A stretch of DNA of 64,000 bases from Sorangium sp051521495 (GTDB taxonomy: Bacteria; Myxococcota_A; Polyangia; Polyangiales; Polyangiaceae), in the NCBI RefSeq assembly GCF_051521495.1, contig NZ_CP150355.1, positions 4,898,001 through 4,962,000 of the forward strand, given 5' to 3'. The stretch's first letter is position 1. Each line of letters begins with the position of its first letter. Of the stretch, positions 16,440 through 29,618 are shown piece by piece. A program made the translations under genes and the position numbers. The notes beneath the pieces are model-generated. The model saw only the letters and a program-made list of their open reading frames with translations, did no database searches and had not been told where the DNA came from.

Positions 16440-17429
16440 ATGCCCGAGTTCACGCCGTCGGAGGCCAAGACCCTGTCCCAGTGCGTCGCCCGCTTCACGG
16501 ACGCGTTCCGCCGCGACGTGGCCGACGTGATCCGGCAGGAGTTCCGCGGCTACGAGCCGCCCGAGGTGACGGAGCTGATCGGACAGCTGAGCTTGCTCGG
16601 GCGGCAGCTCGAGCTGCGCCAGCCGCACGCGCAGATCCACGACACGCAGGGCCCGCTGCTCAAGCGCATCCTGATCGACCTGCGGCGCGAGAGCGCCACG
16701 GCGATCGAGGAGCCTCTCCAGAAGGCCGTGAACGCCGAGACGATCCGGCACCTCCGTCGCGAGGTCCACGGGCTGGAGCAGCTGATGGGCGCGCCCTGGT
16801 TCGCGGCCACGCGCGCGCTCCAGGTGCCGAAGCTGACGGACTACATGTCGATCCGGCACGCCGAGGCGGTGCTGCCGGAGGCGCCGCCGCTCCGGCCGCG
16901 CGAGTACGACGAGAAGTTCCACATCCTCGAGGCGCCCGGGCTCTTCCTCCCGGATCTGGCGCACTACCGGGCGCGCTGCGCGCTGCGCGGCGCCGCGATC
17001 GCGGTCGCGTTCGTCGACATCGACGACTTCAAGGCGTTCAACATCCAGCACACCGAGACGGCGGTCGATCTCCACGTGCTCCCGCCGCTCATGGAGAGCA
17101 TCGAGGCGCACGTCTTCGCGCACGGGCACGCGTACCGGTTCGGCGGCGACGAGTACATGATCACGCTCCCCAACGCGACGCGCGCGTGGGCGGTGGACTT
17201 CCTGCGCGCGCTGCAGGAGCGGCTCGCGCGGCGCCGCTACCGGCGCATCGAGCGGCCGCCGACGATCTCTGCGGGGCTGTGCCTCGCCGACGTCGACTGC
17301 TTCCTGACGGATCGCGAGATCCAGGGGCGGGCCAACCTCGCGAAGAACCACGCGAAGGCCACGGAGAAGGGCCGCATCGCCACGTACGACGGGGAGCGGT
17401 TCCGCCCCGAGGATCTGGTGCTCGTATGA
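16440..17429 (+). CDS. GGDEF-domain protein, probable diguanylate cyclase
   Basis: The protein has 329 residues. The first 160 are helical without a recognised sensor domain. The GGDEF region runs from about 165 to the end, with AVAFVDIDDFKAFN for the metal-binding Asp and YRFGGDEYMITLP in place of GGDEF. The Phe-to-Tyr variant can still be active. No transmembrane segment is seen, so it is cytoplasmic. The ATG at 16440 is the first with family-like sequence; an open frame extends upstream to 16302 without support. The stop overlaps the next gene's start as ATGA, so it is coupled to an HD phosphohydrolase. Confidence 0.75.
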   Translation: MPEFTPSEAKTLSQCVARFTDAFRRDVADVIRQEFRGYEPPEVTELIGQLSLLGRQLELRQPHAQIHDTQGPLLKRILIDLRRESATAIEEPLQKAVNAETIRHLRREVHGLEQLMGAPWFAATRALQVPKLTDYMSIRHAEAVLPEAPPLRPREYDEKFHILEAPGLFLPDLAHYRARCALRGAAIAVAFVDIDDFKAFNIQHTETAVDLHVLPPLMESIEAHVFAHGHAYRFGGDEYMITLPNATRAWAVDFLRALQERLARRRYRRIERPPTISAGLCLADVDCFLTDREIQGRANLAKNHAKATEKGRIATYDGERFRPEDLVLV

Positions 17430-18115
17430 AAAAAGCTGGTGCGAACGAGAGCGGCGCTGTCGCGGCGGGCGAGGCGCATGCAGCTGCCGACGCGGGGGGC
17501 GCGCCGCCGGAGGCGCCGGGCGGGCTCGTCCTGCCGGAGCCGCTGTGGAGCGCGGTGCGCGCGGCGTACGGCGAGCCCGGGCGCGCGTACCACGACCTCG
17601 CGCACGTGCGCGAGGTGCTCTGCCGGGTGGGCGAGGTCGGCCGCGATGTCGGCTGGCGGCGGCCGCGCGAGGTGTTCCTGGCCGCGCTCTTCCACGACGC
17701 CGTGTACGTGCCTGGCCGCCACGACAACGAGGCGCGCAGCGCGGAGCTCGCGCGGGAGGCGGTGGCGCGCTGGCTGCCCGGCGAGGGGCTCGACGAGGGC
17801 CTCATCGAGCGGCTCATCCTGCTCACGGCGCGCCACGGGGCCCTCGGGCCGGCGGACGTCGGTGAGGAGGAGGCCCTGTTCCTCGACTGCGACATGGCCA
17901 TCCTGGGCAGCGACGCGGCGGCGTTCGACGCGTACGACCGTGCGATTGCCGCGGAGTACAGCGCCGTGCCGCCCGAGCTCTACGCGGCAGGCAGGCGGCG
18001 CTTCTTCGAGAAGCTGCTCGCCGCGGAGCGGATCTTCCTCTCGCCGTACTTCCACGCGCGCCTCGAGGCGCGCGCGCGCGACAACCTGCGCCGGAGGCTC
18101 ACGGCGGGCGTGTAG
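17426..18115 (+). CDS. HD-domain predicted phosphohydrolase
   Basis: The protein has 229 residues. After a low-complexity leader of about 35 residues it shows AYHDLAHVREVL, AALFHDAVY (His-Asp pair) and a later LDCDMAILG. This is the pattern of the COG4339-type metal-dependent HD superfamily rather than HD-GYP. The substrate is unknown. The ATGA overlap with the GGDEF gene suggests both products are needed together and might link the HD enzyme to nucleotide signalling, which is inference. Confidence 0.75.
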   Translation: MKKAGANESGAVAAGEAHAAADAGGAPPEAPGGLVLPEPLWSAVRAAYGEPGRAYHDLAHVREVLCRVGEVGRDVGWRRPREVFLAALFHDAVYVPGRHDNEARSAELAREAVARWLPGEGLDEGLIERLILLTARHGALGPADVGEEEALFLDCDMAILGSDAAAFDAYDRAIAAEYSAVPPELYAAGRRRFFEKLLAAERIFLSPYFHARLEARARDNLRRRLTAGV

Positions 18116-18117
18116 CG

Positions 18118-18216
18118 GCGCGGGCTCGTCAGGGGATGTCGCGGTCGTCGCGGGCGCGGGCTCGTCAGGGGATGTCGCGGGCGTCGCGGGCGCGGGCTCG
18201 TCAGGGGATGTCGCGG
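18118..18216. repeat. 36-bp tandem repeat, 2.75 copies
   Basis: Units start at 18118, 18154 and 18190, each opening with GCGCGGGCTCGTCAGGGG. The array lies just after the HD gene stop and before the converging PL3 gene end. The GC-rich sequence may act as a transcription barrier. Confidence 0.85.
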
Positions 18217-18313
18217 GCGCGGCGGCCGGCGCCCGAGGAGGGCGCGGCGCTCGGCGCCGGAGGGGCCGCGCCGAGGGGCAGCGACACCCCGGCGACCGCT
18301 GCCTCTCGCTCGA

Positions 18314-19411
18314 TCACCAGCTCTTCACGTCGCTCTTGCTCACGCGGCACGTGGCGGTGCCCCACTGGCTCGCGCCGCCGTGGAGCTTCTCGGACTCGCC
18401 CATGTGATCGGTGACGGCCTTGTACTCCTGGCAGATCTTCGGCTTGTCGTCGTCCGCGTCGTAGCCCCCCTTGACGTAGAGGTTCGTGATCGTGACCGTG
18501 TCCCCGTAGTTCTGGTTCGCGCCGGCGACCGTCGTCTTCACGCGGTCCACCCTGACGTTGTCGATGATCAGGTGCCGCGGGCCGCCGTTCGCGGTGCAGT
18601 CGCCGCACGAGCGCCAGAGCTTCCCGAAGTCGGCGATGTACGAGTTCGTGACGATGGTCGTGGAGCCGCCCTTGGCGTTGTGCTGGAAGATCTTGTCGGC
18701 CGAGTGCAGCGCGATGGAGCTGTTGATGCGCATCGTCGCCCCGTCGGCGCTGTTGGTCGCCGCGTCCTCGCAGACGTCCTCCCAGTAGACGTGATCGAGC
18801 GTGCAGTCGCCCTTGCAGACGATGCCGTTGCCGCCGGCGAGGCCGCCCGCGATGATGAGGTTCTTCACGGTGACGCCGTCCTCGACCTCGAACACGGTCT
18901 TCTGGCCCTCGCCGTCGTCGCAGTCCTCCGTGTTGTTCACGCCGATCTTCTGGTTGTTGAAGTCGTAGACGTCCTGCCCGCCGTGGGCGGCGTTCTTGAG
19001 CACCGTCGTCTGGGTCCTGATCTCGCCGTTGCCGTTCGTGGGCGTCGGGATCTCCATCGGGAGCTCGTCGCCGAGCGGCTCCTCTCCTCCCGCGCCGCTG
19101 CTCGTGGTGCTCGCGGCCGTGGTGCTGGAACTGCTGCTCGTGGTCGCGCTGCTCGTGGTGCTCGCGGCCGTGGTGCTGGAGCTGCTCGTGGTCGCGCTGC
19201 TCGTGGTGCTCGCGGCGGTGCTGCCGCCGCCGGCGCCGCCCGTGCCGCTCGTGCTCCCGCCGGTCGCGGCGGTGGTGCTGCTGCTGCTCGAGCTGCTGCC
19301 CCCCTGGCCGTCGTCCGGAGTCGCGGCGTCGTCCGAACAGCCGAGCTGCGTGGCTCCGACCGCACCGAGCACGAACAGCAAAGTGAAAGCTGATTTCATT
19401 CCAAATCTCAT
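18314..19411 (-). CDS. Pectate lyase, polysaccharide lyase family 3, lipoprotein
   Basis: The protein has 365 residues. It has a lipoprotein signal ending TQLGC and a Ser/Thr/Gly linker of about 100 residues with the repeated element TTAASTTSSATTSSSS. A PL3 catalytic domain of about 230 residues follows. Family marks are NLIIAGGLAGGNGIVCKGDC, LDHVYWEDVCEDAAT and IFQHNAKGGSTTIVTN, with many paired Cys. PL3 enzymes cut polygalacturonate with calcium. The chosen ATG at 19411 has GAGAGGT upstream and gives a proper signal; a longer reading to 19510 adds an unlikely leader. It is one of three lyases from three families in the window. Confidence 0.85.
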   Translation of the reverse strand: MRFGMKSAFTLLFVLGAVGATQLGCSDDAATPDDGQGGSSSSSSSTTAATGGSTSGTGGAGGGSTAASTTSSATTSSSSTTAASTTSSATTSSSSSTTAASTTSSGAGGEEPLGDELPMEIPTPTNGNGEIRTQTTVLKNAAHGGQDVYDFNNQKIGVNNTEDCDDGEGQKTVFEVEDGVTVKNLIIAGGLAGGNGIVCKGDCTLDHVYWEDVCEDAATNSADGATMRINSSIALHSADKIFQHNAKGGSTTIVTNSYIADFGKLWRSCGDCTANGGPRHLIIDNVRVDRVKTTVAGANQNYGDTVTITNLYVKGGYDADDDKPKICQEYKAVTDHMGESEKLHGGASQWGTATCRVSKSDVKSW

Positions 19412-19793
19412 GTCGCTACCTCTCGTTCCAGCATCATGATGGGGGACCCGCGGCCCGGAAGCGCTTGTACGGCGCTGTCGACTCCTCGACGCAACCCGTC
19501 GAGGTGGCAACCATGAACTCGCGCTTCGCGCCGTTCAGCTGGCTTCTGCGTCGAGCTCGTCGAGGTGAATGCAAGCGGCGATCCAGGGTGCGCGGCGGGA
19601 CATCGAGCATCGCGCCGAGGCGCGCTAGGGTCGGCGTGTCAACGAGGGGTCGACACCGGTTGACGACCGGGTTGACGCGCAGAGGCTCTGCGCCGCGGAG
19701 CGCCGGGGGAGGGCGTGCCTTGAGCGGCGGCGAGCCCACGATCGGCGTCCAGAGCCTGACGAGCGCAGCGCCCGGCAGGCTGTGCCCTGCAGC
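19412..19793. other. Intergenic region upstream of the PL3 gene
   Basis: I see no gene in these 382 bases. It should hold the PL3 promoter. It contains the GTCAAC-type sites listed separately and, just upstream of the gene, no other clear signal. Confidence 0.6.
19638..19676. promoter_or_regulatory. GTCAAC/GTTGAC cluster upstream of the PL3 gene (copy 2)
   Basis: GTCAACGAGGGGTCGAC at 19638-19654 has the same 6-5-6 layout as the other palindromes, with one mismatch in the right arm. Two direct GTTGAC arms follow at 19659-19664 and 19671-19676. The cluster lies about 230 bases before the lyase start. Confidence 0.5.
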
Positions 19794-20900
19794 TCAGAAG
19801 ATCGGGTCGTCCTTGCAGCCGAAGATGACCTTGACGGAGCTGGCGCCGCTGCTCGCCACCTGCTCACATGCAGCGCCGTACAGCTTGATCGTCATCATGT
19901 CTGGCCCCGTGTAATTCCATCCATCCGTGCCTGTGGTGTCTTGCATGATCGATTGTTCCCCGACGAACACCCCGACGTGGTCCGGGTTCGGCGGCGGCTC
20001 GCCGAGCGGGAACAGGCACGTCGAGACCTCTCCCGTGATCGCCAGCAGCGCTGTCACGAGCTGGTCCTGCGTTGCCGCCAGGTAGAACCTGGGCGCGAGC
20101 GGATCCGGGTCCTGGCGCGGCTCGAGCCCTGCGACCGCGAGGCCGTTGAGCGCCTTGATCTTGCTCGCCTGCGCGGCGATCCCGACCACGAACGTATGGA
20201 AGCCGGCGGCGGCCGCGTCCGTCACCGCCTGCACGGCGAGCTCGTCCGAGTCGCTCTTGGGGCACGACGGATCTCCGTCGGTCGCGAGCAGGATGTACTT
20301 CGGGTCGTCGTTCTGGATCGTCTGCAGGTACTCGACCGCCTTGTTGATGGCGTCGCCGGTCGGCGTGCCGTCGCCCTCGGCGGTGGTGCTCGAGATCGCC
20401 TGGCTCACCGTGGGGGCGTTGTTCGCCGCGATCGGGATCAGGATGTCGCGCGGGAAGCTCTCCTCGGTGCAGCTACCCGTCCTATCGCCCTGCGGGAACA
20501 CCTTCAAGCCCCAGGATGCCGCGTCGTTCGTCGCGGCGATCACCTCCTGCAAGGCGGGCACGACGAGGTCCCATTTCGACGGCGTGCCCTCGTCTCCGTT
20601 CGGATCGTCCTGCATCGACGCCGAGCGATCGAGGACCAGCAGGATGCTGGCCGGCTTGCGCTCGACGTCGAAGTTCTGCCGCCCGCAGTCGACGCCGTCG
20701 CCGGCGCTGCTGGCGCTGCCGTCGGAGCCGAGGTCTCCGGGCACGCTGCCCGGCTCTCCGGCCCCACCGCCGACGTCGCCGTACCCCGGGGTATCGCCGG
20801 CGCCCGGCGCTCCGCTGCCGCTGCCGGCTTCATCGCTCGACGTACAGCCCGATAGCGCTGCCAGCACGACGACGGAACAGATCGATGATGCTCTCAACAT
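19794..20900 (-). CDS. Von Willebrand A-domain lipoprotein (second copy)
   Basis: The protein has 368 residues. It has signal MLRASSICSVVVLAALSGC and a Gly/Ser/Asp-rich linker. The VWA domain starts near residue 85 with the MIDAS set DRSAS, GTPTGD and LLATDGDPSC. A C-terminal part of about 100 residues holds further Cys. It resembles the protein at 7684-8880 in layout. AGGAGG just upstream of the ATG gives a strong start. Lying between the PL3 and PL1 genes on the same strand, it may take part in the same surface process, for example holding polymer or protein partners. That is inference. Confidence 0.8.
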   Translation of the reverse strand: MLRASSICSVVVLAALSGCTSSDEAGSGSGAPGAGDTPGYGDVGGGAGEPGSVPGDLGSDGSASSAGDGVDCGRQNFDVERKPASILLVLDRSASMQDDPNGDEGTPSKWDLVVPALQEVIAATNDAASWGLKVFPQGDRTGSCTEESFPRDILIPIAANNAPTVSQAISSTTAEGDGTPTGDAINKAVEYLQTIQNDDPKYILLATDGDPSCPKSDSDELAVQAVTDAAAAGFHTFVVGIAAQASKIKALNGLAVAGLEPRQDPDPLAPRFYLAATQDQLVTALLAITGEVSTCLFPLGEPPPNPDHVGVFVGEQSIMQDTTGTDGWNYTGPDMMTIKLYGAACEQVASSGASSVKVIFGCKDDPIF

Positions 20901-21020
20901 GATGCCTCCTGTAAGCTGAATCCTGGCGACGTCATCGCGAGCACCGCTCCGGGGCCTGCGCTCGATCCACGAATCGCGGCCGCGAGCAGCGGGGCTCGGC
21001 GACGGCGCGGGCGACGGTTG

Positions 21021-22466
21021 CTACTCGAGCTCGTCGGCGAGGCGATCGAGCCAGCCCTCGATGTCCTCGGTCGGGGCGTCGAGCGGTCGCGAGGTCGGCG
21101 CTGCCGTCGGGTAGCCCCCTACCTCGTCTTGGCTGTTCACGAACATTCCATCGCCGGACAGGACGTCTTCGACGATGCGCAGATCGACCTCGTCGCGGTC
21201 TCTGGGCCTCGCGCCCGCGTGCGCGAGCACCGCGTCGAGGACCGACGCTGCGGGGAGCGCCACGAGGCCGTCGGGCCACGCGGGCTTCTCGGCGAGGACG
21301 ATGATGTCCGGGGAGGCGATGGGCGCCGCTGCGCCGAGGGCGTCCACGGCGATGTTGTCCTCGAGGTAGGCGGATCCCTGCGAGTTGGTGCCGATCATGG
21401 GGAGGCCCGGCAAGGTGTTGGCGCCGTGCCGCATGTAGTTGCCGACGATGCTGACCCTCGGCGGCTCCGGCGTGACGCCCGAGCTCTCCCACTCCTTGAG
21501 GACGGGGCCGAGGCGCATCGCCCATTTGCCGGGGTTGTAGACGACGTTGTTCACGATCGCCCCGGTCGCGAACCCCTTGTACCAGGGGTTTCGTTCGTTG
21601 TTGTGGGCGTAGAGGTTGCCGACGACGGTGACGTCGGTGCAGTGGTCGTGCACGAGGGTGCCCATGGAATGAGAGCCCTTCTCGTGGATGGATTCGAGGA
21701 GCCCTTCAGCGATGATGTTGTTGCTGAGGGTGACGTGGCGCGAGGTGCCGTCGGGACCGTCGAAGCGGGGGCCCGAGACGGACAGGTTCTCGTCGACGCC
21801 CCACGCCACGGAGCAATGGTCGATCACGATGTTGTACGCCGAGGCGCCGTCCGTCGTGACGTCGGGCTCGAACCCTGACGCTGGCGCAGCCCCGGCGTCG
21901 CCCATCCGGAAGCGGAGGTGCTGGATCCGCACGTCGTGCGTGCGGATCTTCATCCCGCCGCGGATCAGCGTGACGCCCGGCGAGGGCGCTGTCTGGCCGG
22001 CGATCGTGACGAACGGCTCGGTGATGTCGAGGCGCGTCTTGTTCAGGTCGATGATCCCGCCGACCTCGAACACGATCGTGCGCGGCCCCCGCGTCTCGAT
22101 CGCCTCGCGCAACGATCCCGGGCCGTCGGCGTCGAGGTTCGTCACCTTGAGGATCGTACCCACGCCATCGACGGGCCCCGAGCCGCCGGCGGAGCCGGTG
22201 GTGGCGGAGCCGCCGGCGCCGCCGGCGGAGCCGGTGGTGGCGGAGCCGCCGGCATCCGCGCCGCCTCCCGGCGCGCCGCCGGCTCCGGTCTGGGCGCCTG
22301 CTGTCCCTCCGCCGTGGCCGCCCACGCCCGGAGTGCTACCTCCGGCGCCACCCTGTCCGGCCGCCGCATCGCTCGGCCCGGGCGAGCTCGCTGCGCCGGA
22401 GCAACCGGCCAGGAACGTGCAACCCGTGCAACCGAGGAGGACGAACGAGAGGACAGCGGCCTTCAT
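21021..22466 (-). CDS. Pectate lyase, polysaccharide lyase family 1, lipoprotein
   Basis: The protein has 481 residues. A signal with two possible lipobox Cys residues (LLGC, LAGC) is followed by a Gly/Ala/Ser repeat linker (GGSATTGSAGG twice) to about residue 95, then a right-handed beta-helix domain. Typical PL1 pieces are GSLREAIE, FVTIAGQTAPSPGV, IVIDHCSVAWGVDEN and NERNPWYKG. The layout resembles the pectate trisaccharide-lyase group. AAGGAA upstream supports the ATG at 22466. With PL3 and PL10 it gives three different secreted lyases. The last 60 residues are acidic and may be a separate tail. Confidence 0.87.
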   Translation of the reverse strand: MKAAVLSFVLLGCTGCTFLAGCSGAASSPGPSDAAAGQGGAGGSTPGVGGHGGGTAGAQTGAGGAPGGGADAGGSATTGSAGGAGGSATTGSAGGSGPVDGVGTILKVTNLDADGPGSLREAIETRGPRTIVFEVGGIIDLNKTRLDITEPFVTIAGQTAPSPGVTLIRGGMKIRTHDVRIQHLRFRMGDAGAAPASGFEPDVTTDGASAYNIVIDHCSVAWGVDENLSVSGPRFDGPDGTSRHVTLSNNIIAEGLLESIHEKGSHSMGTLVHDHCTDVTVVGNLYAHNNERNPWYKGFATGAIVNNVVYNPGKWAMRLGPVLKEWESSGVTPEPPRVSIVGNYMRHGANTLPGLPMIGTNSQGSAYLEDNIAVDALGAAAPIASPDIIVLAEKPAWPDGLVALPAASVLDAVLAHAGARPRDRDEVDLRIVEDVLSGDGMFVNSQDEVGGYPTAAPTSRPLDAPTEDIEGWLDRLADELE

Positions 22467-22889
22467 CAGATGATTCCTTTCGAATCGAGAGAACTCGTGG
22501 GGGCGCTGAAGGCGCCGAGCTCCCGCGGGCGACAACGGCGCATGACGCGGCTCACCGTCGTTGCGCTGGATGCACGCACGAGGCGACTCGAGCCCAGCCC
22601 GTCGCGCAGTCCGGGTCGCGCGTGAGGGGGCGGCCGCCGAACCAAGCCGGCGCCGCGCTTCTCCGCGCGCCGCGAGACAAGCAACGACAATGCCATTTGC
22701 TGGGACCCCCTGCCGACGGCTCACGTGTGTGGCCGAGGGGCTGCGCAGCGCTCGTGGCGTGGACGTCCTCGTCGCGGCGCGTCGCGGCGCCGCGACGTCA
22801 ACCACGGGTTGACGTGCTTGACAGCAAGGACGGCTCCCGTGTCAACCGCGCGTTGACCGGCAGCCGTCTGCCGCGAGCTCCGCCGGCGC
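22467..22889. other. Intergenic region upstream of the PL1 gene
   Basis: These 423 bases hold no convincing gene. The two palindromes at its far end are described separately, and the PL1 promoter should lie here. Confidence 0.6.
22797..22857. promoter_or_regulatory. Two GTCAAC-N5-GTTGAC palindromes 44 bp apart (copies 3 and 4)
   Basis: GTCAACCACGGGTTGAC lies at 22797-22813 and GTCAACCGCGCGTTGAC at 22841-22857. Arms are perfect and start points differ by 44 bases, about four helical turns, which would place bound proteins on one face. They lie about 330-390 bases before the PL1 start and just past the end of the converging-side gene at 22890. Confidence 0.6.
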
Positions 22890-23678
22890 TCAGCCTTTCC
22901 AGCCGGGCGGCGGCTTGGCGAAGCCGGTCTCGGCGGGGAAGGGGCTGGCGGTCTCGCGCTGGTGCAGCCCGTCGACGTCGATGCCGAGCGCCCGCAGCCC
23001 GTCGCGCTGCTCGTAGCGGATCACCAGCACGGCGGCGGGCTTCGGTGTCGCCCGGGTGAACTGCGTCGACGTGATGCGCGACTCGCGCCGCTCGCCGAAG
23101 GTCGTGCCCAGCCCCTTCGGCGCCGCAGGGACCGGCGCGGCGCCCGGTGCGGGGGCTGGCGGCGGAGCAGCGGGCGCGGGCGGTCCAAACCCCGGAGCCG
23201 GCGGCGGCAATCCGCCGCCCTGCGGCCCGCCGAGCGCCGGCGGGGGTGGCGTGAAGGGCGGCGGCGGTGGCGGCGGTGGGGGCGCGAGCTCCTCGAACAC
23301 CGCCAGGCCGATGACACCCACGTTGCGGGGCTTGCCGATCTGCGCGGCGTACGACTGCTCGATGCTCCCGAACCGGAACGTCGCGACCTCGGTGTGGCTG
23401 ATGCGGAACCCGGTGAAATCGAACGACTCGTGCGCCCTGATCACCAGGCCGCGGGCGTCGAACGACGCGTCCTTGCCGCTCTGCACGTCGAGGCCGTCGA
23501 CCGTGGGCACCACCTCGACGCGCGCGCCCGTCAGGTTCCGCACGCGCAGCGCATAGCGCTGGCCCGACCGCCCCTCGACATAGGTCGACTCTCGATGGAC
23601 GTACTCCCGCGTCGGCGTGAGCGCGTTCCCCTCCTCGACGAGCAGCTCCACCTCGACGATCCCCTTCAGGTCTCGCAT
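22890..23678 (-). CDS. Unknown protein with proline-rich linker
   Basis: The protein has 262 residues. An N-terminal beta-rich domain of about 125 residues (MRDLKGIVEVELLVEEGN to VIGLAVFEE) is followed by a Pro/Gly/Ala linker including a run of Pro. A short C-terminal beta segment ends in PPPGWKG. No signal peptide is seen, so it is probably cytoplasmic. I do not recognise the family. GGAGAGGGG upstream favours the ATG at 23678 over one twenty codons earlier. Confidence 0.6.
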   Translation of the reverse strand: MRDLKGIVEVELLVEEGNALTPTREYVHRESTYVEGRSGQRYALRVRNLTGARVEVVPTVDGLDVQSGKDASFDARGLVIRAHESFDFTGFRISHTEVATFRFGSIEQSYAAQIGKPRNVGVIGLAVFEELAPPPPPPPPPFTPPPPALGGPQGGGLPPPAPGFGPPAPAAPPPAPAPGAAPVPAAPKGLGTTFGERRESRITSTQFTRATPKPAAVLVIRYEQRDGLRALGIDVDGLHQRETASPFPAETGFAKPPPGWKG

Positions 23679-23783
23679 CGCGATGCCCCTCTCCCTGAGC
23701 CGTCGCGCGCCCTCGCGCGGCGGCAAGCGTCCAGACACTACGTGAACCCGCTCGGCGCCAGCGTGTCAAGGCGCCGGGCGGGC

Positions 23784-23876
23784 GCGGGCTTCGCTGCCCG
23801 CTCGCTTCCCCATCGCGGGCTTCGCTGCCCGCTCGCTTCCCCATCGCGAGCCTCGCTGCCCGCTCGCTTCCCCATA
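23784..23876. repeat. Three tandem 31-bp units
   Basis: Units start at 23784, 23815 and 23846 and share CTGCCCGCTCGCTTCCCCAT; the third differs at a few bases. They lie about 100 bases before the topoisomerase-helicase gene. The rest of 23679-23979 shows nothing else. Confidence 0.85.
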
Positions 23877-23979
23877 CCGCCCGCCCGCGGCTCGCGCTAT
23901 CAACGCACCTGCGCGAGGCGCGGGCGACGCCCGCATCTCGCGGCTTTCGCATGTTTCGCAGGTCTCGCAGGGTCGCCGC

Positions 23980-28359
<4,380 letters not shown>

Positions 28360-28377
28360 GCGGCGCGCCGGCGGCGC

Positions 28378-28506
28378 TCAGCGGAAAATGCCGAAGTGGC
28401 CGAGCACCCACCAGAGCAGGACGAAGATGAGGATGGTGCTGAAGCACCCTCCGCCGAGCTTCTTCGCGCCATAGCCTGCCGCGATCCCACGCAGAATCTT
28501 GCTCAT
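28378..28506 (-). CDS. Small membrane protein, 42 residues
   Basis: The sequence begins MSKILRGIAAGYGAKKLGGG and continues with a hydrophobic helix CFSTILIFVLLWWVLGHFGI and a basic end. GGAGG lies at ideal spacing before the ATG at 28506. A basic, Gly-rich start followed by one membrane helix is typical of real small membrane proteins. It converges on the topoisomerase-RecQ gene, 18 bases from its stop. No function known. Confidence 0.65.
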   Translation of the reverse strand: MSKILRGIAAGYGAKKLGGGCFSTILIFVLLWWVLGHFGIFR

Positions 28507-28986
28507 CGAATGACCTCCGGCCCCGTGTCGGGGTGTTCGACGAGCGAAGCAACGTGGGTGCCATCCCGGATGGCCGAGGGACGGCCGAAGACCTGCTCAC
28601 GGAAACCGATGGCCTCGACCGCTCTCGGTGGGCATCTCGGCGCGTGCGTCACACCGGGGCATTTCGCCATGCAAAGGCCTCGGTCAATGCCGAGACCCGC
28701 CCACCGGGGCGGCTCCTTGTTATCGACCCAGCTTGGCGATGGCGAGGCGCTGCACGAAATCATTACCCCTTCCGGGGAGGGGGCCTGTACCGAGGTCGGC
28801 TTCCACCGCATCGCAACGAGCGTCTCGCCGGCGGGTGAGCTGGCGACAGCCGACACGTCGGTCTGCGGGCCGCTTTGGACGAGCTCCCGCAGGCTATGGA
28901 GTGAGGCGGCCCCTTCGATGCGTGGATAGGTTGTTGATATAGCGTCGCTTTTCCAGGAGGGTGGGCGGATCGCACAGGGTTTTTAC
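28507..28986. other. Gene-poor stretch
   Basis: Several short open frames cross these 480 bases on both strands, but none has a ribosome site or a familiar sequence. Base use is less GC-biased than in neighbouring genes, which would fit decayed or acquired DNA. Confidence 0.5.
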
Positions 28987-29217
28987 ATGTCAACCAATGC
29001 GTGCGGCGTGGCTGTACGATGGGACGGCCGCTACGAGGAGCTTGACTTTCGGATCGCGTTTGGATTTCCTAGCCCCCGCGACTGCATCCTGCGCGCCATC
29101 CACGTGGCACACCACCAGGGCGCCCATGCCTTCGAGCGTCAGGCTCTGGAGGAGCTGGGAGCGAACCTCCAGCGCCTTCGCTGGGCATTTCGGGTCCGAA
29201 TCAGCTCCTTGTCATGA
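28987..29217 (+). CDS. Possible small protein, 76 residues
   Basis: The frame starts MSTNACGVAVRWDGRYEELD and contains RAIHVAHHQGAHAFERQALE. It has no signal peptide, and I see no good ribosome site before the ATG. It may be a gene fragment or spurious. It is included because it is the only plausible frame in this stretch. Confidence 0.25.
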   Translation: MSTNACGVAVRWDGRYEELDFRIAFGFPSPRDCILRAIHVAHHQGAHAFERQALEELGANLQRLRWAFRVRISSLS

Positions 29218-29285
29218 ATAATTCGGAGCGGGCGCGTATACCTCACTGAGTCCGCGACACACACATAACAAATGGAATTGAGCAG

Positions 29286-29618
29286 ATGAAGAATCTACGC
29301 CGCATGACCCTGGGCCTTCTCTGCGGCGCGTCGCTGTTGCTCCCCACCGCGGCGTTCTCCGCCGAGTTGGAGGTGTCCGGAGTCGCCTCCAAGTTGAGTC
29401 TGAACACGTCGAGCGCTGATACGGGCGCTCGGGGGTCCGTGTCCGTCACTGTTCCCAATGGGATTTTTTTGGTCTACTGGGGTAACTCGGAATGCGCAGC
29501 GTATGCGCAGCCCACTTCTGCGCAGATCGAGGCGTTGACCCATGCTGTCGTCGCCAAGCTTCCAATCCGGGTCCGCTACAAGGGCAGCAATTGCCTGGTA
29601 GGCTTTTCGATCGGGTAA
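29286..29618 (+). CDS. Small secreted protein of unknown function
   Basis: The protein has 110 residues. It has a clear Sec signal MKNLRRMTLGLLCGASLLLP, then TAAFSAE, giving a mature part of about 85 residues with two Cys (SECAAY and SNCLVG) that could pair. Lower-GC codons such as TTT and TTG are common here. It stands alone, with no gene within 400 bases downstream. I recognise no family. A secreted small disulfide protein fits a toxin, inhibitor or matrix role equally. Confidence 0.55.
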   Translation: MKNLRRMTLGLLCGASLLLPTAAFSAELEVSGVASKLSLNTSSADTGARGSVSVTVPNGIFLVYWGNSECAAYAQPTSAQIEALTHAVVAKLPIRVRYKGSNCLVGFSIG

